From Adiantum capillus-veneris (Eukaryota; Streptophyta; Polypodiopsida; Polypodiales; Pteridaceae), in the NCBI GenBank assembly GCA_014529385.2, contig CM043967.1, positions 82,658,278 through 82,722,277 of the forward strand: a DNA stretch of 64,000 nt, read 5' to 3'. The translations under genes were made by a program, and so were the position numbers. Shown in pieces: positions 33,080-43,133 of the stretch. The notes beneath the pieces are model-generated. The model searched no databases. It was given only the letters and a program-made list of their open reading frames with translations, and was not told the DNA's origin. Each line of letters starts with the position of its first letter. Positions within the stretch are counted from its first letter, which is position 1.

Positions 33080-33563
33080 ACAGAAGAATGCGAGCACGCT
33101 TTCCATAAATTGAAGAAACAACTAATTTCTGCTCCAATTTTGCAAGCCCTTGACTGGAGCAAAATCTTTCATGCTCATGTTGATGCATCAGCCTATGCCA
33201 TAGGATGCATATTAGCCTAGCCAAGAGAGAAGAAAATGAATTCTTCCATTTGCTACTCTAGTAGATAGCTAAACAACATAGAGAAAAATTATTAACACTA
33301 TGGAAAGAGAAGGTATGGGAATGATATATGCTGTCAAAAAATTTAGACACTACCTTCTTGCAAACAAATTTGTTTTCTTTGTGGATCACCAAGCACTACT
33401 ATATCTAGTAAACAAACCGTGCAACACTATAAGAATTGTTTGCTGGTTTATACTATTGCGTGAGTTTGACTTCATGATAGTCGTAAAAAAAGGAGACCAC
33501 ACACACAAGCATATCATCTTTCACGACTATTTCATGGGGAAGCACTTGAGGTTTCAAAAATGA
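33080..33563 (+). pseudogene. pol: RNase H of element G
   Basis: H-V-D-A-S-A-Y-A-I-G (about 33178) is the first motif of the RT-linked RNase H; F-V-D-H-Q-A-L-L-Y-L and L-R-E-F-D-F follow near 33376-33470. A TAG at 33217 and a frameshift interrupt it. No archaeal-type second RNase H was found before integrase. Confidence 0.7.
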
Positions 33564-33723
33564 TCTTCCCAATTTGTATTTTTCTAACATTGAAATGGTT
33601 CCAAGGTGGAGTCTCGGGTGGAGTGAAGAGGTCATTCCTCTACTCATAATCGGGTCATTACAGGTAGAAAGACAAACATTGATTATACATCAAACATGAA
33701 ATCTCCAGCTTTTAGCAGGACGA

Positions 33724-35313
33724 TTGTATAAACACGGTAAGGATGGGATATTAAGATTATGTGTACATCCCAAAGAATCCACCTACTACCTCAAACAGGC
33801 TCATATACAAAATACGGGGTCTCACAATGGAGAAATGCAAACATGCCAACAACTAAAGAGACTGGGAGTCTACTGGCCAAACATGGAACAGAGTGTCCAT
33901 ACATATGTAAAATCATTTGATAGCTATACAAAAAAACCTCTAGTGGAACATGCCACCCTGTTTTGAGTAGTACAAGCACTCAAATGGAGTACTCACATAG
34001 CTGTGTACTTAAAAAACAAGATCTTTCCAAAGGGATGGGGAAAGGCAAGAATGAAAACTGTCGAAGAAGAGGCCAAACACTATCTGCTCATTGCCAACCG
34101 ACTATATAGGCCAAGAAAAGACAAACAACAACGGTTGTGTCCAACAAAAAGCGATTATTATGTTATCTTAGAACAAGCACACTTAGGACAACCAGGGGAA
34201 CATTTCTCTGTTGATAAAACAGCAAAGCTCATGCTACACTCAGGCATATGGTGGCCAACCCTGTTTATGGATGCAGAGACCTATGTCAAACGATGTGATG
34301 AATGTCAACGCACAAAACCACCCCTATGGAGAGATGAAATGCCACTAAGGCCAATGATGGGGGTATGTGCTTTTGCCAAATGGTACATTGACCATCATAC
34401 CTCCGCGATATAGGTCGCACGCACAATACATCATATTAGCAACAGACTACATGACAAAATGGACGGAACCAAAGGCAACCCAAAAAAATGATGCACGAAC
34501 TATAACTCGGTTCCTTTTCGAACACATATTTATAAGATATGGTCTACCCATAGAAATAGTGAGCGATTGGAGAACACACTTTTTAAATGACATCATTGAA
34601 ATCCTCCTTGACGAATTCATGGTGGTCCATCGCAAATCAGCACCCTATCACCCACAACCTAATGGGAAATCACAGAGTACCAACAAAATCTTATGCACAG
34701 TACTCACCAAAATAGTCAGTGATCAAGAAATGATTGGAATCAAAAGATACACACAACATTATGGGCTTACAAAGTAGCTTTTAAAACTTCCATCGGGGCG
34801 ACTCCCTTTAACCTGGTGTTCGGGATTAATGCGATCCTACCCATGGAATTCTTAATTAAAACCTTACGAGTGGAAACACAATGAGGATGGGCGGGCCATG
34901 AGCTATCGGAGAGACTAGACACCCTGGAACAATTAGATGAAGTCCGGCTTAGAGTGGTAGCTGGGATATATGCTCAGAAAAAACAAATGAAGGCTTTCCA
35001 TGATCAACATGTGATTAGCAAGGAGTTCCAAAAATGGGATTATGTTTTAATATATATCCTCAAACAACACTCCAAAAAACTCAAAAAGCGATGGATAGGG
35101 CCTTTTGTAATACATGAAATATCACAAAGTGGCTCCATCAAGCTTGCAACATTAGCAGGTGAGGAGATGACTAATTGGATGAGTGGCTACAGATTAAATA
35201 AGTATCTTCTTCTGCTAACACCAGAAGAACAATACATGCAGCAGCTCAGCAAAGAATTCAAGCACATGACATTTGAGAACAGGCACAGCAGGACACCAAA
35301 ATCAGAATATTAA
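33724..35313 (+). pseudogene. pol: Integrase of element G (catalytic residues lost)
   Basis: Zinc domain: H-L-G-Q-P-G-E-H (about 34170) and C-D-E-C-Q (about 34300). The core covers 34367-34777, with D-Y-M-T-K-W, S-D-W-R-T-H-F (normally S-D-x-G-x-x-F) and P-N-G-K-S-Q-S-T-N-K, where the catalytic Glu is Gln. A TAG at 34411-34413 and another stop at 34775 split it. The C-terminal domain at 34954-35313 (K-R-W-I-G-P-F-V-I; G-Y-R-L-N-K-Y) is open for 119 codons. Confidence 0.82.
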
Positions 35314-35417
35314 AGTGCAAGAAGCAAGCAAACTTTCAGAGAAAAGCACAACAAAACATTTGTATTGATACTACTCCGATAGCATCCATACTAACGGCAC
35401 CTACATGGTTAGGTGGA

Positions 35418-35858
35418 ATGGATCTATGCATTAATTTACAACTTGTTGATGGCACCACCGAGCAAGGATTAGTGGACACCGAGGTAAGAGCTAATGTTTT
35501 TAACTACTACACTTTTAGAAAACTCACAAGGGAACCTCTAATGCAAAACACGATGGGGTTCAAAGTATACAACAAAGGCACAATGGAAATTCTGGGACAC
35601 ATAAATTTACCAATCACAATTGATGGAGCAGTTTATTCGGATCAAGTTCATGTGGTCGAAGACCAGGATCTTAACGAAGCAGTTATTCTGGGAGTGTCGT
35701 GGATGTTCACTTATCAAGCCACCAAATTGGCAGCAATACCATGTAGCTCAGACAAGGGAACCAATCCTTCCCCATGCCCTTTGTATAGACAGACCATGTA
35801 TGGGAACCTCTACCATCACCACATGCACCAGTTCAGCGGTATTTTCCAATCGGGGTAA
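35418..35858 (+). CDS. Second protease-like domain downstream of integrase, element G
   Basis: A 146-codon open frame beginning in a domain laid out like a retropepsin: L-V-D-T-E-V-R-A-N-V at the active-site position (D-T-G would be canonical; Gly is Glu here), then F-K-V-Y-N-K-G, L-P-I-T-I-D-G and A-V-I-L-G-V-S-W-M in place of the usual L-I-L-G-x-x-W. It lies after integrase, where Athila-type elements carry an env-like ORF. It may be a duplicated, inactive protease or part of a separate third ORF. The ORF is uninterrupted, unlike most of G. Confidence 0.45.
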   Translation: MDLCINLQLVDGTTEQGLVDTEVRANVFNYYTFRKLTREPLMQNTMGFKVYNKGTMEILGHINLPITIDGAVYSDQVHVVEDQDLNEAVILGVSWMFTYQATKLAAIPCSSDKGTNPSPCPLYRQTMYGNLYHHHMHQFSGIFQSG

Positions 35859-36179
35859 GAAAAGTATGGATTCAAAAATCCATCATGCAAACCAATCCAA
35901 AGATATTGTGGATACCCAAACGACAACACAATACAAGTAAATCTACATTGCCTCCACAAAAATCAGACCTCTCCAAACCGCCTATGGCTTTTGTCGGACA
36001 ACCTAGGCCAATCCAACACTGACCTCGACAACCAAAAAATGTCAAGTGGGTATGGAAACCAAAACAAACTCGCTAACATGATGAACTGAAATTGAAGGAA
36101 AAAACAATAGATGACGCTGGGACATTACACCAAGGTCAAAAAAGCCAGCAGAGGCCAAGATCGCCTCGATCAAAGCTGT

Positions 36180-36979
36180 AATAGAGGAGGAAGTAGAAAT
36201 AATCAACTCATTTGACATTGATGCTCACTTAGAGCATATCAAGCTCCAGTTTTAGTTCAAAGGGCTCTCTACAACCTGCACGAGCTAGAGCTAGACGATA
36301 CCAAAAAAGAAGCGTCTAAGGCACTTGAAGATGCCTTGCAGCTAAAACAAAGAGTAGAGAAATTGGAGAAAGCACAACTCCAATCCCAATCTGAGTTGCA
36401 AAGGAAATAGGAAAATGCAGCCTACTATTACAAGGAGGTGCATCATTTTAATGAGGCCAACTCCGTACTGCAAGAAGTTGAGCAGCAACACCTCGAGGAG
36501 GAACTAACCAAAGAAAGGAAACATAATGAAAAGCTACAAGAGTCTTACATTGTGGCTAGCAGGACTTTGACTCAGCTCTTAGCCATATAAGAGGCTCCCA
36601 CCTCCTCAACTATGACTGCAAGATCAACCTCCCTGAACTAAGAGGTTCAAGATCTGAAAGAGGCCCTGGCCCAGGAAAAGTATGATAGAAAAATCATGAC
36701 AGCAGAACATAGGGCCCTGCAAAGAGCCAAAGACGAAGAAATTGAAGAATTGAGGAAGCAACTGGTTGAGGAACGAGAGGACTTGGAGACTATGAGGGCC
36801 AATCAGGCAAAACATCAACAAACAGCCCCAAGGGACTTTGAGCAAAAAGGAAGATTTGAGCAATCCATATTTGAGGCTCAAGCAGAGATGCCAACTACAA
36901 GCACTAGAAAAGCAACACAAAAATCTGCAGATCCAGCCACGACATCCATTTTGGATTCGTCGACCAAGGGCAAGATTTA
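36180..36979 (+). pseudogene. Coiled-coil ORF downstream of integrase, element G
   Basis: Two frames contain long heptad-like Glu/Lys/Leu stretches: L-K-Q-R-V-E-K-L-E-K-A near 36340, and E-E-I-E-E-L-R-K-Q-L-V-E-E-R-E near 36735. Stops at 36408, 36588 and 36639 interrupt them, and the last part (36696-36979) is open for 94 codons. No membrane segment or fusion peptide is visible, so an envelope role is not supported. Position and length suggest a third ORF of unknown function. Confidence 0.45.
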
Positions 36980-37180
36980 GTGTTGGATCTCAGAAGTCAA
37001 AGACCCCTCCCACAAGGAATACCTGTAGTATGAATTGAAAGTGTTGGAATCGAATACCCTCCTTATGATTATTCCATATGAGGTGGTTAAAAACCTGGGC
37101 ATCAGATGATCTCCCTGCCACTAATGCGGCACTAATGTGGCAGGAGGCTAGATTATGGCAGCAAAGAGTGCTACCAAAAC

Positions 37181-37900
37181 TTGAACCAAACAGCCGAGGG
37201 GATTACACGGATGTTCCAATTATTGCAATTCAGATTCAGACCATCATTTGACAATCAAACCCTCTGGCGAAAGAAGTGGTTTGAGCAAAGACCAACAGAC
37301 GAAACCTACTATAGGAACTCTCCACAACACCTCATGATCGACCCCAACTTACTGTCCCATCAACAAACGGTGATCGTGGGACAGCTTTTACTCCTAGCAA
37401 AGAAAAAAGCTAGTAGTGTTGAACTACCCAGTTATAACAAAGCCAATCAACAAAAACCCCCCGTCAAAGACATATATGGTTCAGACACTCAAATGAGTCA
37501 TTAACATGATGAAGGAGATTCCGGGGCTCGCATGCCAAATGCTCATGAAAATTGCCAAGATGCTAATCATTTGCATAATGTCTTTCAAGGATATAGAGGC
37601 AGCGGAGAATCCTTGGCATATTTTTGTAGAAGGCACGAGAGGGCTCTGCTGGAATAGGAAATAGAAATCCCAAGCAAGAACGTTGTCATGGGATTCTATG
37701 CAAGAGTCATGTTCCTTCCCTCCCACTACATGCAGACTTTTGAGGAGGCATTCATGACTCGCTTCTTTGAAGTGGACTCCTCCATATTCAATCCCATGAC
37801 AAAAGAAATGTCAGCACGTCATATAGCATATCAAAGTACTCTCACCAACAACCCTCTCATTGTCAGGTCCCCATCCCTCCATCTCGAATGGCAGATCTGA
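37181..37900 (+). pseudogene. C-terminal remnant of the third ORF, element G
   Basis: Two open stretches, 37181-37504 and 37688-37900, may continue the third ORF. The second (Y-M-Q-T-F-E-E-A-F-M-T-R-F-F-E) reads like a real helical segment. I recognise no domain. Confidence 0.3.
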
Positions 37901-38425
37901 TGGTAAACCTGGTGGCCACTAGATCTATAGCGGAAGCAAACAAAGTGGTTCAGGGTTCATCTAGCGGACGATCTCTCATCACAAGGTGAGTCGAGTTCGA
38001 GCCTGCTATCTAGCGATCTTAAGACCCACCTTCCAAGAGGAGAGAAATCCCGAGTGCCTTTTTCTCCATGTTTCAGAGGCACATACACTTGAGACTTCCC
38101 CGCTCTAGGGACAATGAGTAATACTAGTTTCAATTTAACCACTATGGGGATGGAGAGTTCCTGACCAATCGGGACCACCCTTTTCATAGGCATTGGAAAT
38201 CTGAGCCAAGCCCCCACTTTCCACCCCCACACTCACACTTCCTTGTGTGTCTTAACTACTACCACGATGTTGTTCAACATATAAGTTTCTTGGTTAGATT
38301 CCGATTCACAAGGTTCGTTAAAACAACCCTTCAATCAGTATTGCAAAGCGGCACCAAGACAGAGTTCTAGTAAAAATTCTACTCAAACTTATTCATTAAA
38401 ATTACAATGTTTTGGAGGTACAACA
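37901..38425 (-). repeat. Possible LTR end of another element (L)
   Basis: At 38425 the plus strand reads GGTACAACA and is followed by TTCCCCCTCC. On the minus strand this is a GGAGGGGGAA tract followed by TGTTGTACC, the pattern of a polypurine tract and LTR start. The left limit and partner LTR are not visible. Element H inserted about 160 bases beyond, so L would be older. Confidence 0.35.
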
Positions 38426-38478
38426 TTCCCCCTCCAGTGAGATTTTACTCCTCCCACTGCCCATACAACTAGGTATGT

Positions 38479-38576
38479 CCACCGCATAAAAAGCACGACA
38501 TGGACATTCCCACCGCATAGAAAGCAAGACGTGGGTTCCCACCGCATAGAAAGCAAGTCGTGGGTATCCACTGCTT
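38479..38576. repeat. Tandem repeat, unit about 29-31 bp, three and a third copies
   Basis: The core CCACCGCATAGAAAGCA starts at 38479 (diverged), 38510 and 38539, with a partial CCACTGCT at 38568. It sits directly left of the H insertion. Confidence 0.8.
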
Positions 38577-38587
38577 AACCAGCAGTT

Positions 38588-38779
38588 TGAAGGAGTACGA
38601 GCGGAAGTGCGACGCGAGAGAGAGTGCGAGAAGAAGAGCACGACGATATGGTGAACTCGCTCTACTGTAATGTGTAGAGCATAGTGAGTTCTTATTAGGT
38701 TTTTACAAAAGAATATGTGTACATACCTGATGGCCCGCCCACTTACCTGGGCGACCACATTGGGATTTATACCCCAACA
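38588..38779 (-). repeat. 3' LTR of element H (192 bp)
   Basis: Minus-strand TGTTGGGGTATAAAT to CTTCA. A TATA box sits close to the LTR start. It matches 53802-53993. Confidence 0.94.
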
Positions 38780-38868
38780 ACCTTCCACTTAAAGTCCAAT
38801 GTGGTACTTTACGTGTGAGAGAAGCTACTATACAAGCTAATATACAAGAGATGTAGAGAAGTGATGTA

Positions 38869-41074
38869 CTACCCTACCCCTAACTGCTTGCGAAAATGCG
38901 CAAAGCTCTCTGAGGGAAGTCCTTTTGTAAGTAGATCAGCAGGATTTTCTGTGGTGTGAACTTTGACAAGCTAAAGTTGCTTATCCTCGATCATTTCCCT
39001 GATGAAATGATACTTCACATCCACATGCTTTGTCTTTGAGTGATAAACTGGATTGCGAGCCAATTGTATAGCACTTTGACTATCACAATATAACACATGC
39101 ATCTCTTGTTTGATTCCCAAATCTGTTACTAGTCGATTAAGCAAAATTGATTCTTTGCATGCCTCTGATGCTGCAACATATTCAGCCTCTGTAGTAGACT
39201 GAGTAACACAATCTTGTAATCTAGAACGCCCTGATACTGCTCTACCAGCCAATGTAAAGACATACCCTGACGTAGACCTTCGGTTGTCTAAGTCACCTGC
39301 ATAATCTGAGTCTGTAAAACCCTTTACACTTAGCTCTTGACTCCCATAGCATATATGCATACTCTTTGTAGCTTTCAGGTATCTCGATATTCCTTTCACT
39401 GCCTCCCAATGTTTCTTGCCTGGGTTTGACATCTATCAACTTACTACTCCCACTTCAAATGCAATGTCTGGGCGAGTAGCAATCATTGCATACATCAAAC
39501 TACCCACTGCAGACGCATATGGACTCTTATCCATTTCAGCCTGTTCTTCCTCAGACACAGGACAATCTTGTTTGCTAAGTTTCACATATGGTGGCAATGG
39601 AACACTCAATGCCTTTCCCTTCTCCATATTGAAACGTTGCAAAACCTTGTCAATATACTCTGTTTGAGATAACCAAATCAACTTCTTTGATCTGTCTCTC
39701 TCAATGCGCATACCAAGTATATGACTTGCCTCACCCATGTCTTTCATGTCAAACGATTTTGCCATCTTTGACTTCAAAGCTGAAATTTCTTCCAAGTGCT
39801 TGCCAGCAATCAACATGTCATCCATATACAAAATAAGGATCAGCCAACTACCATCCTTAGCCTTCTTTGTATATAGACAGTGATTGAACTCACTACGTTT
39901 GTAGCCTTGAGAAAGCATAAACTTGTGGAATTTATGGTACCATGCCCTCGGTGATTGTTTTAAGCCATAAAGACTCTTTAACAATTGGCATACCCAATCT
40001 TCCTTGCCTTTCTCAACAAACCCTTCTGGCTGCTGCATGTAAATTTCCACATCTAAATCACCATGCAAGAACGCTGTCTTGACATCCATTTGGTGCAACA
40101 CCAAATCTAATATGGCAACCAATGCAAGAAAGCATCTCAATGTAGTCATCTTGACCACCGGAGAGAAGACTTCATCAAAGTCAATGCCTTGTTCTTGCTT
40201 AAAGCCCTTGGCAACAAGCCTTGCTTTGTACTTTGGTTGACTATCATGAGCGGTGATCTTATACTTGTAAACCCATTTACAGGGTAGAGCCTTTTTGCCC
40301 CGTGGTAATTTAACTAGATTCCATGTCTGGTTTTTATGCAGAGGTGTCATCTCTAACCGCATGGCCAATTGCCAATTCGTGGAGTCCTTCATTTGCACTG
40401 CTTCCTTGTAACATGAAGGCTCATTGCAATCAGTCAACATGACATAGTTCATAGATGGAACAAACCTATCAGGAGGTCGCGTGACACGTCCAAATCTACG
40501 CACAATAGGTGGCTCAGGCTCAGCCACAACCTGTGGTTCCACTCTATCCTGTCCTTGCTCTTCTTGAGCAATGACATTTTGTCTTGCACGTGCAGGTCCA
40601 TCTTCTTGGAAGACAACTCTTCTAATCTCCTCAACCCTCTCTGGTTTAGAATGATATTTGGATTCATTAAAGTGAACATCATTGCTGCGGACAACCTTTC
40701 TGGATTCGGGATCCCAAAGTCTGTACCCCATCTCACCAGAATTACCATAGCCTAGAAAGATGCACTTTCTACTCTTTGGCTCAAGTTTGTTCCTAAATTC
40801 CTTTGGAACGTGAGTATATGCCTCACAGCCAAAGACTCTGAGATGCTTGTATGAGGGAATTTTGCCTGACCATACCCTCTCTGGCACTGAATCCTTCTGC
40901 AAAACCTTGCTAGGAGATCTATTTACAAGATGAACAGCTGTTACAGCTTCAACCCAAAACCCATTTGGCAGTTGTGCATTAGTCAACATACTTCTGACCT
41001 TCTCTTGTATGGTCCTATTCATCCTCTCAGCTGCACCATTTTGAGGAGGATTGTAAGGAGCAGTAAGTTCACGT
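38869..41074 (-). pseudogene. pol: Pol of element H: integrase end, RT, RNase H
   Basis: The minus frame begins inside the integrase core at the I insertion (R-E-L-T-A-P-Y, then catalytic Glu in N-G-A-A-E-R-M-N) and continues through W-V-Y-K-Y-K and K-T-A-F-L-H-G-D-L to RT with Y-M-D-D at 39828-39817. RNase H has F-T-D-S-D-Y-A-G and A-D-L-L-T-K-G-L near the end. Two adjacent stops (TGA, TAG at about 39438-39433) replace Arg and an aromatic residue before M-S-N-P-G-K-K-H-W, and a TAG at 38970-38968 follows K-Q-L. The terminal TAG is 38871-38869. All are in one frame. Confidence 0.93.
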
Positions 41075-41899
41075 TGTCGTGCTGTGACATGTACATAGTG
41101 GGAACACATGCTACAAGAGATATCTTGTAACTTTTTAGATACATAATTATATTTCCTATAATGTACATATTCATATGTAAGTATAAAAATAAGCTTTCTA
41201 TCTCATCTTATTATTTATCTCAAGGGTAATGTATTCTTACTTTACCATCAAAAAATACTATGGGAAAAGTGTCAATAGCTCCGCCTCTTTAACTTGGGGC
41301 AAAAAGCATTGATTCTTTATTTCTACTATTTCATTATCATCTCACACCCTAGCTAGATCCTATATCTAGGGTAAACTCCAATATATATATATTCTATGTA
41401 TTTTTTATACTTTTCTTATATTTCTTTTTAAATAGCTACTAGGAGAGAATCAAATCCTAGTGGGACACTAGGTGGCATGATTTCAAAGATACACTTATTT
41501 TAATGCATTATTGCAAGCATGGTTACAAAAATTTGTCAAGGAGAAATGTCATGCTTTCATATGGCATGAGGTGTCCTTGGGAATTAAATGAAAGTCAAGG
41601 CTAAGGAGACCACATGAAGACTTTTGCTGCCATAAATGGACCCTATTTTGATGAATTTTTTACACAAGGTTCCAATCCGAATTGGAGAATGATTTTAAAA
41701 TGAAAATCGTAGCTAATGAGCTGAAGTTTTTGCCCATATTTTTATTTTTTTATTTGGAGCTACGGTTGAGGAGATATGATCAAAATACTGGACCCCAGTC
41801 TGCCCACATCATGCAGGGACAGCTCATTTCCAACTTTTCCAATTCCTGTTCACACTGGCTCCTCTCTTCTTGTGTAAACCCTTGGGGGTTCCCTTCACC

Positions 41900-41908
41900 T
41901 ATAAAAGG
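41900..41908 (+). promoter_or_regulatory. TATA box, element I 5' LTR
   Basis: TATAAAAGG, preceded by a GC-richer stretch; transcription would start near 41935. The 3' LTR copy is at 49910-49918. Confidence 0.75.
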
Positions 41909-42449
41909 GGACTTCTTCTTCCTTGGAAATAACTCAAGCATTCAAGCCATTGATGAGAGGAATTCTTGAGGGAGTGAGTAGTAATGCCTAATTGTACTTA
42001 GCCCCATTAACATAAGCCCAAGCCTACACTTTCTCCTAGAGGAAAACTAGCCATTCTTGTACGCCATCCTTGGAGGATCAACTCTAATCAAAGAAGGTGT
42101 TGTACTTGGTGTATCAATCAAAGTGGAATTATCCACTCTTCTTCTCTCTCCCATCAATAATGGTGCCGAAGGGTTTCAAGTAAGATGTGTTCTACATTGA
42201 TGTTTTCTTGATTTCTTGTTGTTTTCATTTTTATCTCTAATCCAACATATATATATGTATCTAATCTCATCTCCTTAACCAAACCTATCTCTCTCATTCT
42301 TAGTAATTCATCCTCTCTAGGTTCTCTTTGCTACAGGTACATCTCTCCCCGCAGTATCCTTATTGCCTACGGGCAAGAATAGGGCTTGGGAGGGAAACTT
42401 CTCATCTCTTCACTTCTCTCATATCTACATTTCTCACATACTATCCTAG

Positions 42450-42668
42450 ATGAATAACCCACATGATGATCATTTCTATCGCTTTCACTCTGTACGATCT
42501 ATTAGAATTAACGTATGGATTAGCCGTAAAATACACTTTCAACAACGTATAGTGTTTCTCTTCGGCCCTGAAAGGCTCAATGAAATACTTCTATCACCGG
42601 ATCCCATCATACTACCTCTCATAGACTATAATTTTTCTTTTGATGTAAGCATAGTTATCTTGCTATGA
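42450..42668 (+). CDS. Small leader ORF, 72-aa type, element I 5' LTR
   Basis: ATG 42450 to TGA 42666-42668, 72 residues. The counterpart of ORFs in A and E. It aligns without gaps to the following 70-residue ORF over about 56 positions, of which I count 25 identical, so the two are paralogues. Shared pattern: S-x-K-x-x-F-Q, L-F-G, P-x-I-L-P-x-I, and S-[FL]-D-V. It lies in the transcribed part of the LTR downstream of the TATA box, so it would be near the 5' end of the genomic RNA. Its stop overlaps the next start (ATGA). Unknown function. Confidence 0.75.
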   Translation: MNNPHDDHFYRFHSVRSIRINVWISRKIHFQQRIVFLFGPERLNEILLSPDPIILPLIDYNFSFDVSIVILL

Positions 42669-42877
42669 ACCAAGAGGATTTGTACACACAATTAATCCCA
42701 ATCACTAGGCAAAATATATATATTATGGTAAGCACAAAACTACAATTCCAAAGAACAATTCGTAGCCTATTTGGTCAGCCAAGATTGAATGCCATTAACT
42801 CATCCATTAACCCTTTCATATTACCCATGATACGATATGACCATAGCCTTGATGTTTTCATCTTCGTATTGTTTTGA
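42665..42877 (+). CDS. Small leader ORF, 70-aa type, element I 5' LTR
   Basis: ATG 42665 lies in the ATGA overlap with the previous stop; TGA at 42875-42877. It is 64% identical by my count to the A version and ends D-V-F-I-F-V-L-F. The four-base overlap is the arrangement used for termination-reinitiation coupling in viruses. Gag begins 257 bases further on. Confidence 0.77.
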   Translation: MNQEDLYTQLIPITRQNIYIMVSTKLQFQRTIRSLFGQPRLNAINSSINPFILPMIRYDHSLDVFIFVLF

Positions 42878-43086
42878 CATTCTCTTTTGTGTTCTTTCTT
42901 TGTGTGTGTGTGAGTGCAAGAGAGAAAGAGTAAGTCTTCTTTGATTGCACTTCTTTCCAAACCCTAGTCTTCATGGCATCTATGGTTTAACTCCTTCATA
43001 TAGTTTTTGTTGAGTTCTCTCACAAACTCTCACAGCCATAAGCTCGGTGCTTTCCTGGCAAGACCGCAAATTTCTCGACATATTTT

Positions 43087-43104
43087 TGGTGAACCCGACG
43101 CGAA
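43087..43104 (+). other. Probable primer-binding site of element I
   Basis: TGGTGAACCCGACGCGAA, six bases after the inferred LTR end. It differs from both the A/E site and the initiator-Met site; primer not identified. Confidence 0.55.
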
Positions 43105-43133
43105 TCTTCTAGGGTGAGAGTTTGTGGGTAACC

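Larger units (their letters stand above)
26888..37900 (+). mobile_element. Element G: highly decayed Ty3/gypsy retrotransposon with extra ORFs
   Basis: Plus strand, in order: two leader ORFs, gag with zinc knuckles, a long linker, protease, RT, RNase H, integrase, then a second protease-like domain and a coiled-coil region. Domain order (RT before integrase) is Ty3/gypsy. There is only one RNase H that I can see, so it is not clearly Tat. Stops and frameshifts are frequent throughout, and catalytic residues are lost in integrase. LTRs were not located. The boundaries given are those of recognisable coding sequence. Confidence 0.8.
41075..43080 (+). repeat. 5' LTR of element I (2006 bp)
   Basis: Starts TGTCG and ends CGACA, a perfect 5-base terminal inverted repeat; the end is inferred from this and from the primer site six bases on. 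TATA box TATAAAAGG at 41900-41908. The downstream leader has a donor-like AAGTAAGA at 42178-42185 and an acceptor-like TTTGCTACAG ending at 42336, then the two small ORFs at 42450-42877. Confidence 0.88.

Noticed and set aside
38402-38788. 128-aa minus ORF over the H LTR
   Set aside because: Spans the 29-bp repeat and an LTR; a matching partial ORF over the other H LTR (53751-54008) is also chance.
41682-41969. 95-aa ORF in LTR I, repeated at 49692
   Set aside because: It starts well upstream of the TATA box and runs across it; identity is explained by the recent LTR copy, and no counterpart exists in A or E.
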